Shown here one piece after another: positions 20,347-27,573 of a stretch of 64,000 nucleotides of DNA (the first letter of the stretch is position 1; each line of letters starts with the position of its first letter). The DNA comes from Planococcus sp. APC 4015 (GTDB taxonomy: Bacteria; Actinomycetota; Actinomycetes; Actinomycetales; Microbacteriaceae), in the NCBI GenBank assembly GCA_030407505.1, contig JASDDH010000003.1, positions 1 through 64,000 on the forward strand. Reading direction: 5' to 3'. Below the pieces are notes generated by a model, which was not told where the DNA came from, searched no databases, and was given only the letters and a program-made list of their open reading frames with translations. Position numbers and translations under genes: made by a program.

Positions 20347-21786
20347 TCAGGGCACGCGCAGCACGCCGTTGCGGCGGTGGGGCAGCGTCGCGAGGGTCGC
20401 GTCGCGCAGCACCTCGGGCAGCAGCGACTCGGGCGCCGACTGGTACGCGACCGGCCGCAGGAACCGACGGATCGCCGTCGCCCCCACCGACGTGTGCAGC
20501 GAGGTCGTGGCGGGCCAGGGTCCGCCGTGCTGCTGCGACCAGGTCACGGCGACCCCCGTCGGCCAGCCCGCGAAGAGCACGCGCCCGGCCCGTGCCTGCA
20601 GCAGGGCGAGCGTCTGGTCGACGTCGTCGGCGGGCTCCGAGTGCAGCGTCGCCGTGAGGCTTCCGGGCACGGCTCGGAGCGCCGCGTGCAGCTCGTCGGT
20701 CGAGGAGTACTGCACCAGGAGCGTCACCGGCCCGAACACCTCCTCGAGCAGCAGCTCCGGCCGGGCGGCGACGGCCGCGGCATCCGTCACGAGCACGATC
20801 GGCTCGGCCGCTCCGCCGTCGCCCCGGGCGAGCACCTCGACCGACGGGTCGGATTCGAGCGCCGAGATCCCGGCCGGGAAGGCCTCGGTGATGCGGTCGG
20901 TGAGCAGGTCGCCGCCCGTCGTGGCGGGCACCAGCGCGGCGACGGATGCCTCGAATCCGGCATCCGTCGGAATGAAGACGACGCCGGGCTTCGTGCAGAA
21001 CTGGCCGACGCCCATCGTGAACGAGCCGACCAGGCCCTGCGCGAGCTCGTCGCCGCGTGCGGCGACGGCTGACGGGGTGATGACGACCGGGTTGACGCTG
21101 CCCAGCTCGCCGTAGAACGGGATCGGGTCGGGGCGGCCGACGGCCAGATCGAAGAGCGCGCGGCCTCCCGAGATCGATCCGGTGAAGCCCGCGGCCTGCA
21201 CGAGCGGATGCTGCACGAGCGCGTTCCCGGCTTCCCGACCCTCGACGAGCTGGACGGATGCCGGGGGTGCCCCGGCCGCGGTGAGGGCCGCCTCGACGAT
21301 GTCGGACGTGCGGCGCGAGAGCTCGAGGTGACCGGAATGGGCCTTCACGACCACCGGCGCACCCGAGGCCAGCGCCGACGCGGTGTCGCCGCCGGCGACC
21401 GAGAACGCGAACGGGAAGTTGGAGGCCGAGAAGACGGCGACGGGACCGACCGGCACGAGCAGACGGCGCAGCTCGGGCCGCGGCGGTGTCGCCGTCGGGT
21501 CGGCGTCGTCGACGGTGAGCTCGAGGTACGAGCCCTCCTCGACGACCGCAGCGAACAGCCGCAGCTGCCCCGACGTGCGCGCGACCTCTCCGCGCAGGCG
21601 GGTCTCGCCGAGCCGGGTCTCGCGGTCGGCGATCGGCACGAGCTCGTCGGCCGCGGCATCCAGCGCATCGGCGGCCGCGCGCAGCCACGACGCGCGCTCG
21701 GAAGCGGTCGATCGCGCCCACAGCGGCGCCGCGGCGGCGGCGCGCGCGAGGATGTCGTCGAGCTCGGAGGTGCTGGTGGTCGTCAT
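20347..21786 (-). CDS. Alpha-ketoglutarate semialdehyde dehydrogenase-like ALDH
   Basis: A 479-residue aldehyde dehydrogenase. Glu227 (FYGELGSVNPV) and Cys264 (GQFCTKPG) are the general base and nucleophile. The SASNFPFAFSVAGGDTASALA segment is typical of the ketoglutarate-semialdehyde group rather than betaine or acetaldehyde enzymes. It should oxidise 2,5-dioxopentanoate to 2-oxoglutarate, the last step of the aldarate route encoded just upstream. It is separated from that operon by 152 bases holding two palindromic repeats, so expression may be partly uncoupled. Confidence 0.85.
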   Translation of the reverse strand: MTTTSTSELDDILARAAAAAPLWARSTASERASWLRAAADALDAAADELVPIADRETRLGETRLRGEVARTSGQLRLFAAVVEEGSYLELTVDDADPTATPPRPELRRLLVPVGPVAVFSASNFPFAFSVAGGDTASALASGAPVVVKAHSGHLELSRRTSDIVEAALTAAGAPPASVQLVEGREAGNALVQHPLVQAAGFTGSISGGRALFDLAVGRPDPIPFYGELGSVNPVVITPSAVAARGDELAQGLVGSFTMGVGQFCTKPGVVFIPTDAGFEASVAALVPATTGGDLLTDRITEAFPAGISALESDPSVEVLARGDGGAAEPIVLVTDAAAVAARPELLLEEVFGPVTLLVQYSSTDELHAALRAVPGSLTATLHSEPADDVDQTLALLQARAGRVLFAGWPTGVAVTWSQQHGGPWPATTSLHTSVGATAIRRFLRPVAYQSAPESLLPEVLRDATLATLPHRRNGVLRVP

Positions 21787-21817
21787 GTCGTCACCTTTCG
21801 GGGTTCGTCTTCATCAC

Positions 21818-21878
21818 CGCGAGACCGCGCTACCGCAACGGTTCGGGTGGACCGGCGTTGCGGTAGCGCGGTTTCGCG
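21818..21878. repeat. Long palindromic repeat, 23-bp stem
   Basis: Arms 21818-21840 and 21856-21878 (CGCGAGACCGCGCTACCGCA and continuation) are complementary with one G-T pair around a 15-base loop. It belongs to the CGCGAGACCGCG family also present at 21899-21926 and 45450-45626. Confidence 0.75.
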
Positions 21879-21898
21879 GGTTGGCGGGTTCGTCGTTG

Positions 21899-21926
21899 CG
21901 CGAGACCGCGCGTGCGCGGTTTCGCG
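21899..21926. repeat. Short palindromic repeat of the CGCGAGACCGCG family
   Basis: CGCGAGACCGCG (21899-21910) and CGCGGTTTCGCG (21915-21926) form a 12-bp hairpin just after the enolase-superfamily gene stop (minus strand). It may act as a processing or termination signal. Confidence 0.65.
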
Positions 21927-21938
21927 AGAGTGGGGAGG

Positions 21939-22985
21939 TCATGCGAAGCGCATCCCGATGCCTAGGTGCGGGAGCACGGTGAGCACACCGTGCTCGATCG
22001 TCACCGGCGACGGATCGCGCAGGGCGCCGAGGGCGCCGAACCCGGCATCCTCGACGTCCTCCGCCCACGGCGATCCGTCGAGCGTGAGGGCGAGCTGTCC
22101 CGACAGCTCGGGCAGCAGGTGCGGATGCAGCGCAGCGCCGTGCTCGGCGGCGATCCGCGCGATGCGGCGGAAGGGCGTGATCCCGCCGACGCGCACGATG
22201 TTCGGCTGCACGATCTGCGCCGCGCCGGCGCGAAGGAACTCCTCGAACCGGTAGGTCGTGTGCAGGTTCTCGCCCACGGCGATCGGCACGTCGATGCGCC
22301 GCGCGAGCTCGGCGTGACCGGCGAGGTCGTCCGCGCGCAGGGGCTCCTCGATCCAAGCGAGGTCGTACTCGTGCAGGCGCTCGAGAGCCGCCGTCGCCGT
22401 CGGAAGATCCCACCGCTGGTTCGCGTCGATCATGAGCGCGCGGTCGGGTCCGAGAAGGTCGCGCACCGCGGCGACGCGCGCCACGTCGTCGGCGCCGCCG
22501 ACCTTGATCTTCACGGCGTCGAACCCGGCGTCGATCCACCGCTGCACCTGAGCGACCAGCTCGTCCCGCGTGTAGTGCAGGTTGACGCCGCTGCCGTACG
22601 CGCGCACGGTGTCGCGGCGTCGGCCCAGCAGCGAGGCGATGTCGGTGCCGGCGGCGCGAGCCGCGGCATCCCACAGCGCCAGATCGAGCCCCGCGAGCGC
22701 GATCGTCGTGACGCCGCCGCCCCCGGCTTCGTGCAGATGGCGCCAGCGGGCGTCCCACGAGGCCTCCGGGTCGGCATCCGTTCCGATCGCGTCGACGTCG
22801 TGCACGAGCATCGCGAGCACGGCTTCGGCGCCGATCTGCGGGGTCCACGAGAAACCCCATCCCTCGGCACCGTCCGAGCGGACGACATGCGTCGCGATGA
22901 CGCCGACCGACGTCACGTCGGCGCCCCACGGCCGCGCGAGCGGCACCCGCACGAGTCGCGCGTCGAAGGAGCGGATCGTCGTCAC
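21939..22985 (-). CDS. Enolase-superfamily (MR/MLE) sugar-acid dehydratase or cycloisomerase
   Basis: A 348-residue mandelate racemase/muconate lactonizing enzyme homologue. It has the KxK motif (Lys159, Lys161), three metal ligands Asp187 (MIDANQ), Glu213 (WIEEPL) and Glu239 (VGENLHT), and His287/His289 in LHPHLLPE. Family members dehydrate aldonates or aldarates, and one group (galactarolactone cycloisomerase) opens galactarolactone to the keto-deoxy acid. Between an Udh-like SDR and a KdgD-like lyase, either aldarate dehydratase or lactone cycloisomerase is expected; sequence alone does not decide. GTG 22985 overlaps the upstream stop (GTGA). Confidence 0.82.
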   Translation of the reverse strand: MTTIRSFDARLVRVPLARPWGADVTSVGVIATHVVRSDGAEGWGFSWTPQIGAEAVLAMLVHDVDAIGTDADPEASWDARWRHLHEAGGGGVTTIALAGLDLALWDAAARAAGTDIASLLGRRRDTVRAYGSGVNLHYTRDELVAQVQRWIDAGFDAVKIKVGGADDVARVAAVRDLLGPDRALMIDANQRWDLPTATAALERLHEYDLAWIEEPLRADDLAGHAELARRIDVPIAVGENLHTTYRFEEFLRAGAAQIVQPNIVRVGGITPFRRIARIAAEHGAALHPHLLPELSGQLALTLDGSPWAEDVEDAGFGALGALRDPSPVTIEHGVLTVLPHLGIGMRFA

Positions 22986-23881
22986 AGCAGCGCTCGTCCC
23001 GCCTCGAGGATCTCGGCGAGCCGCGCTTCCTGCGCCGGCGTCGGGTCGACGAGCGGGGCGCGCACGCCGCCGACGGGCAGCCCGCCGAGGCGCAGCCCCG
23101 CCTTGATGAGCGAGACGCCGAAGCCGGGCGTCTCGTCGCGCAGGGCGACCAGGGGCGTGTAGAAGCCGTCGAGGATCGCGTTGCGCCGTGCGTCGTCGCC
23201 CTCGATGTACGCGCGGTAGTAGGCGTTCGCGACATCCGGGATCATCGCGAACGCCGCCGACGAGTACAGCGGGATGCCGACGCCGCGGTACGCGGCCTGC
23301 GTGAGCTCGGCGGTGAGCAGCCCGTTGAAGAACGCGAAGTCGGTGCGACCGGTCTCGGCGACGGCGCGCACGACGAGCTGCGCCACCGCCAGGTCGCCGA
23401 CGCCGTCCTTGAAGCCGACCACCTTCGGGTTCGCGGCGAGTCGGCGCACCGAGTCGACGGAGTACTGGGCGTTGCCGCGGTGATAGATCACGACGGGCAG
23501 GTCGGATGCCGCGGCGATCGCCTCGACGTATGCGACGAGCCCGGCCTGGGTGCCTCCGACGAGGTAGGGCGGCAGCACGAGGAGGGCGTCGGCACCGGCA
23601 TCCGCCGCCGCACGCGCCACCTCGAGGGCGTGCCCGAGTGTGCCGCCCGAGCCCGCCACGACGGGCACCCGCCCGCCGACGGCATCCACGGCCGTGCGCA
23701 CGACGGCCGCAGCCTCGGTCGCCGACAGCGCGTGGTACTCGCCGGTGCCGCACGCGGGGAACACCCCGCCCGCCCCGGCGTCGACGCCGGCGGTGACGTG
23801 CTGCGCGAGCAGGTCGTGGTCCACCGCTCCGGTCGTGCCGAAGGGCGTCACCGGGAAGAAGAGGATGCCGTCGAAGTTCAT
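22982..23881 (-). CDS. kdgD: 5-dehydro-4-deoxyglucarate dehydratase-like DHDPS-family lyase
   Basis: A 299-residue Schiff-base TIM barrel. It has Tyr133 (VIYHRGNAQYS), the catalytic Lys158 (VVGFKDGVGD) and the PACGTGEYHALS loop (42-53). FKDGVGD and the GTGEY loop fit KdgD rather than DapA. It should dehydrate and decarboxylate 5-dehydro-4-deoxy-D-glucarate to 2,5-dioxopentanoate, the substrate of the KGSADH-like enzyme downstream. Overlaps of 4 bases on both sides show tight coupling. Confidence 0.88.
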   Translation of the reverse strand: MNFDGILFFPVTPFGTTGAVDHDLLAQHVTAGVDAGAGGVFPACGTGEYHALSATEAAAVVRTAVDAVGGRVPVVAGSGGTLGHALEVARAAADAGADALLVLPPYLVGGTQAGLVAYVEAIAAASDLPVVIYHRGNAQYSVDSVRRLAANPKVVGFKDGVGDLAVAQLVVRAVAETGRTDFAFFNGLLTAELTQAAYRGVGIPLYSSAAFAMIPDVANAYYRAYIEGDDARRNAILDGFYTPLVALRDETPGFGVSLIKAGLRLGGLPVGGVRAPLVDPTPAQEARLAEILEAGRALL

Positions 23882-24801
23882 GCCGTCACGTCCGTTCTGG
23901 TGTCGATGCGCGCCAGCTCGGTTCGCCAGTCGTGCGCGGGAGTCCACCCGAGCAGCCGCTTCGCCTTCGCGTTGGAGAAGGCGGGCGCCGTGCCGGTGAG
24001 CACGGAGGCCGCCTCCTCGGTGCCGGGGAAGAACCTCGGAACGAGTTCGGCGAGCGGGAGCCGGGCGAGAGCGTCGTCGGCCGAGACGAAGAAGGTCTCG
24101 GCGTTGGGGATGCCGGGGAGCGCCTCGAGCAGGCGGTCGGTGAAGGCGGCGACGTCGCGCGCGTCGACGTAGTTGAAGACGGCCGGCGCCGACAGCGCCG
24201 GATCGTCGAGCCGCTCGCGCACGGTGTGGCCCTGCTGGGTCACGGCACCCGCCCATTCCTCGGGCGCGATGACGTAGCAGGGACGGAAGGCCGCGTACCT
24301 CACCGCGTCGCCCGTCTGGCGCTGCAGCATGCGGATCGACTGCTCGATGACGAGCTTCGACAGCCCGTAGGCGTTCCAGGGCCGCGGCGTGGTCTCCTCG
24401 TCGAGCGGGAACCGCTCGGGCACCCACCCCGCCGGGGCGCCGTAGCCGAGCACCGTCGGAGACGACGCGGCGACGATCTTCGGGATGCCGGCGGTGACCC
24501 CGCCGCCGAGGACGGATGCAGCGAGCCCGGAGTTCGTGCGGAGGATCACGTCTTCGGGCGCGCTGAAGGGCACCGCGATCGCGGCGAGGTGCACGAGCGC
24601 GTCCGCGCGGGCGTCGCGCAGGGCGGACGCGGTGGTGTCGGCATCCGACAGATCGATCGCCACCTGCTCGACGCCGTCGAGCTCGGGCGCCGCCGACGTG
24701 TCGCGGTCGAACGACACGACCTCGTGGCCGCGCGCGGCCAGGCCCGCGACGAGACTGCGTCCGAGGCGCCCGGCACCGCCGGTGACGACGATGCGGCTCA
24801 T
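23878..24801 (-). CDS. NAD-dependent uronate dehydrogenase-like SDR
   Basis: A 307-residue extended short-chain dehydrogenase/epimerase. It has the nucleotide-binding TGGAGRLGRS (7-16) and the catalytic Ser113/114 and Tyr145/Lys149 in NAYGLSKL. Family members include UDP-sugar epimerases and bacterial uronate dehydrogenase. The neighbours (aldarate dehydratase or cycloisomerase, KdgD, KGSADH) make oxidation of galacturonate or glucuronate to the aldarolactone the best reading. Length and the early Rossmann start fit Udh, which is usually about 265-310 residues. Function is assigned from context. Confidence 0.72.
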   Translation of the reverse strand: MSRIVVTGGAGRLGRSLVAGLAARGHEVVSFDRDTSAAPELDGVEQVAIDLSDADTTASALRDARADALVHLAAIAVPFSAPEDVILRTNSGLAASVLGGGVTAGIPKIVAASSPTVLGYGAPAGWVPERFPLDEETTPRPWNAYGLSKLVIEQSIRMLQRQTGDAVRYAAFRPCYVIAPEEWAGAVTQQGHTVRERLDDPALSAPAVFNYVDARDVAAFTDRLLEALPGIPNAETFFVSADDALARLPLAELVPRFFPGTEEAASVLTGTAPAFSNAKAKRLLGWTPAHDWRTELARIDTRTDVTA

Positions 24802-26126
24802 GACCGCAGCAGCCGGATGCCGAGATCGGCGACGTCGACGGGCAGTCCCGTCTCGAGCGACCGGTTGCCCGCGATGCCGACCGAGATCGACTGCACGCCG
24901 TCGCGCCAGTCCGCCGGACGGCCCAGCGGGTCCTCGCCGGGGCCGACGAAGATGTCGGACAGCAGGATCGCGTCGCCGCCGCCGTGACCGCCCTCGCCGC
25001 CGACGATCTCGACCTCGACGGGCAGCTCCCAGTGGCGCTGCAGCACGAGTCGTTCGCCCTCGGGGCGCACCGAGCCGGAGGAACCGGCATCCGTCGCACT
25101 GGGATCCAGCACCGGATGCAGCCCCTCGCTCTCGACGACGGCGCCGCGTTCGATCACGTCGAGCTCGACGCGGCCGAGCGTTCCGTTGACGGCGACGCGG
25201 TAGCCCTCCCACGGGGCGTGGGCGTTGAGCGAGTACGACAGGGTCGCGCCGCTGCGGTAGTCGACGACCAGGGCGAGGTTGTCCTCGATCGTGATGCCCT
25301 CCCCGAAGACGTCGCGGTCTCGCAGGTAGCCGTCGTGGCCCTCGGCGTCGAGGTACAGCTCCTTCAGGTGCGGGTGATCGCGCAGGTCGAGGTCGAACCC
25401 GTCGTGCTCGCCGTCGTGCGTGCCGCGGTCATGGCGCGGCGCGAGGCCGCGGGCGGCGGCGTTCTCGGAGCCGTAGAAGCGCAGTCCGCCCGAGGCGTAC
25501 ACGCGACGCGGCGTGGAGTGGATCCACCAGTTCACGAGGTCGAAGTGGTGGCTGGCCTTGTGGATCAGCAGCCCGCCCGAGTGGTGCTTCTCGCGGTGCC
25601 AGCGGCGGAAGTAGTCGGCGCCGTGCTTGGTGTCCAGCATCCACTGGAAGTCGATCGAGGTGACTTCGCCGATCAGGCCGTCCTGGATGACCTGGCGCAG
25701 CGCGCTGTTGCGCGGCGAGTAGCGGTAGTTGAAGGTCAGCAGCACGTCGCCGCCCGTGCGCTCGACGGCGTCTTCGATGGATGCCGCCATGTCGGCGTCG
25801 ATCGTGAGCGGCTTCTCGACGACGACGTCGACGCCGGCATCGAGTGCGCGGACGATGAGCGGCGCGTGCAGGTCGTCGCGCGCCGTGATCACGACGCGGT
25901 CGACCCGCTCGTCGCGGATCATGTCCTCGAGGCGGTCAGGGTGCCACGTGCTCGGCGCGGCCGAGCCGGCTGCCACGGCGCGGCTCACCGCGAGCGCCGC
26001 GCGCACCGGATTGGGCTCGCAGATCGCGACGAGTTCGGCGTGGTCGGCGTACATGCCGGCGATCGCGTCGACGTACATCTGCGATCGCCCGCCGGCTCCG
26101 ACGACGGCGTACCGGGTGCGAGTCAT
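24798..26126 (-). CDS. Gfo/Idh/MocA-family oxidoreductase, first gene of the uronate operon
   Basis: A 442-residue NAD(P)-dependent sugar dehydrogenase-like protein. The Rossmann N-terminus (YAVVGAGGRSQMY) and the EKPLTIDADMA motif (Lys of EKP contacts cofactor and substrate) are clear. HKASHHFDLVNWW supplies the catalytic histidine region. The C-terminal domain is longer than usual for the family. The substrate is unknown; as the promoter-proximal gene it may act on a glycoside or uronide before Udh. ATG 26126 follows CGGAGA. A class-1 operator is 17 bases upstream. Confidence 0.84.
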   Translation of the reverse strand: MTRTRYAVVGAGGRSQMYVDAIAGMYADHAELVAICEPNPVRAALAVSRAVAAGSAAPSTWHPDRLEDMIRDERVDRVVITARDDLHAPLIVRALDAGVDVVVEKPLTIDADMAASIEDAVERTGGDVLLTFNYRYSPRNSALRQVIQDGLIGEVTSIDFQWMLDTKHGADYFRRWHREKHHSGGLLIHKASHHFDLVNWWIHSTPRRVYASGGLRFYGSENAAARGLAPRHDRGTHDGEHDGFDLDLRDHPHLKELYLDAEGHDGYLRDRDVFGEGITIEDNLALVVDYRSGATLSYSLNAHAPWEGYRVAVNGTLGRVELDVIERGAVVESEGLHPVLDPSATDAGSSGSVRPEGERLVLQRHWELPVEVEIVGGEGGHGGGDAILLSDIFVGPGEDPLGRPADWRDGVQSISVGIAGNRSLETGLPVDVADLGIRLLRS

Positions 26127-26142
26127 GTGTTCTCCGATGCTC

Positions 26143-26156
26143 AGGAAACGTTTTCT
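26143..26156. promoter_or_regulatory. Class-1 operator AGGAAACGTTTTCT before the uronate operon
   Basis: Palindrome with one mismatched pair centred on CG at 26149/26150. It lies 17-30 bases upstream of the first gene of the minus-strand operon, where repressor binding would block transcription or early elongation. Confidence 0.7.
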
Positions 26157-26189
26157 CAGGCTAGCACGGGGCCGATGGGGTGGAAAGCC

Positions 26190-26421
26190 GGGCGAGTCGT
26201 CGGACCGGGTGTGACTGGTGTCGCCTCGACCGCACGCGGGAGCGGCGGTCGGGCCGCGGCGTCCTGCGACCGTTCCCGGTCGGCGGACGGGCGGGCATGC
26301 GCGGGCCGGCGGGTGGGCGAGTCGTCGGACCGCGTGTGACTGGTGTCGCCTCGACCGCACGCTGGAGCGGCCATCAGGCCACGGCATCCTGCGACCGTTC
26401 CCGGTCGGCGGCCGGGCGGAC
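26190..26421. repeat. Two tandem copies of a non-coding repeat, period 125 bp
   Basis: Copy 1 begins at 26190 and copy 2 at 26315 with GGGCGAGTCGTCGGACCG. Each has about 105 conserved bases ending in GGTCGGCGG(A/C)CGGGCGG, followed in copy 1 by about 20 bases of spacer. Copies differ at roughly one position in ten. The repeat fills most of the 312-base gap between the Gfo/Idh gene and the LacI gene. No convincing ORF lies there. Confidence 0.8.
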
Positions 26422-26438
26422 GCGTGCGAGCCGTGAAG

Positions 26439-27440
26439 TCAGCTCGGAGCGGCGGCGGTGCTCGCGCGCAGCACCACGCGGGGCGTCAGCGTCGTGAACG
26501 GCTCCGCCGTCCCTCCCGTGAGCCGCGCGTGCAGGGCCGCCCACGCGCGCTCGCCGAGCTCCGTCGCGGGGACCGCGGCCGAGGTCAGGGGCGGGGTGGT
26601 GTACCGCGCGAACGGGATGTCGTCGAACCCCGCCACCGACAGCTGCCGGGGCACCCGCACGCCGCGGTCGGCGAGCGACGACAGGAGTCCCATCGCGACG
26701 AGATCGTTGAACGCCAGGATGCCCGTGGCCCCGGTCGCGAGCACCGCGTCGACGGATGCGGCGCCGCTGTCGAAGTCGACGCCGGAGGGCAGCTCGACGA
26801 TCTCGAGCCCGGGGTGGGCGTCGCGCGCGTCGGCGAGAGCCGCCAGCCGCGCGGCGTTGGACGCACTCCCCGGGACGCCCGCCAGGTAGGCGAGATGCCG
26901 ATGCCCGAGCGAGATCAGGTGCTCGACGAGTTCGCGCAGCGCCGTGCGGTAGTCCGCCGCGACGACGGGCGCGGCATCCTGAGGGGCTCTGTTCACGACG
27001 ACGACCGGCGACAGGCCGGGCAGCAGGCCGGCGAGCTCGGGCTGCGGCATCCGCGGCGCACACAGGATGAGGCCGTCGGTGCGGCGTCGGGTCTCTTCGG
27101 CGAGCAGCCGCTCCTCGCCGACCTGTTCGGCGGAGTCGGCGATCAGCACGTGATAGCCGTCGCGGCCGGCCGCCCGGCTGATGCCGCGGAGGATCGCCTG
27201 GAACGTGGGGTTGGCGAGATCGGGCACGACGACGGCGACCGTCTGCGTGCGCCCGAGCACGAGGCTGCGGGCGAGCGGACTGGCGGTGTACCCGAGTTCG
27301 GCGGCGGTCGCCCGCACGCGCGCGGCGAGGTCGGGATCGACGGTCGCGTTCCCGTTCATGACCCGCGACACGGTCGACAGTGAGACCTCGGCTGCGCGGG
27401 CGACGTCGGTGATGCCCACGCGTCGCGTCCGATCGGCCAT
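26439..27440 (-). CDS. LacI-family regulator, candidate for the GGAAANCGNTTNCC sites
   Basis: A 333-residue LacI/GalR protein. The HTH ITDVARAAEVSLSTVSRVMNG resembles the recognition helix of CcpA-like proteins that read AAnCGnTT cores; this supports but does not prove its link to the class-1 operators. The effector domain has VVVPDLANPTFQAILRG and SVAGFDDIPFARY. The gene is divergent from the ABC-exporter operon, and class-1 sites lie in front of both (27474-27487 and 27548-27561), so autoregulation is likely. Confidence 0.88.
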   Translation of the reverse strand: MADRTRRVGITDVARAAEVSLSTVSRVMNGNATVDPDLAARVRATAAELGYTASPLARSLVLGRTQTVAVVVPDLANPTFQAILRGISRAAGRDGYHVLIADSAEQVGEERLLAEETRRRTDGLILCAPRMPQPELAGLLPGLSPVVVVNRAPQDAAPVVAADYRTALRELVEHLISLGHRHLAYLAGVPGSASNAARLAALADARDAHPGLEIVELPSGVDFDSGAASVDAVLATGATGILAFNDLVAMGLLSSLADRGVRVPRQLSVAGFDDIPFARYTTPPLTSAAVPATELGERAWAALHARLTGGTAEPFTTLTPRVVLRASTAAAPS

Positions 27441-27473
27441 GCCGCCCCTCTCGCCGCCGTCAGCCTATCCACG

Positions 27474-27487
27474 AGAAATCGCTTCCG
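27474..27487. promoter_or_regulatory. Class-1 operator AGAAATCGCTTCCG upstream of the LacI gene
   Basis: Degenerate copy of GGAAANCGNTTNCC, 34 bases upstream of the LacI start. It lies 74 bp centre-to-centre from the site in front of the divergent operon. Confidence 0.5.
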
Positions 27488-27547
27488 CGGGTCGTCGAGG
27501 GGGTTGCGCCCCCGCCCGGGGGGCGGCGTACGATGGAGGAGTGGGTA

Positions 27548-27561
27548 GGAAAACGCTTTCC
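27548..27561. promoter_or_regulatory. Class-1 operator GGAAAACGCTTTCC before the ABC-exporter operon
   Basis: Strong palindrome 12 bases upstream of ATG 27574 and about 14 bases downstream of a possible -10 (TACGAT, 27529-27534). A bound repressor would sit just after the transcription start. Confidence 0.75.
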
Positions 27562-27573
27562 AGACGCGCTCCG

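Noticed and set aside
18113-21115. Plus-strand 1000-codon frame opposite GH35, serine hydrolase and ALDH genes
   Set aside because: Antisense shadow of three recognisable genes.
26157-26438. Small ORFs in the direct-repeat region
   Set aside because: Both copies give several short frames on both strands without a start context or conserved frame between copies.
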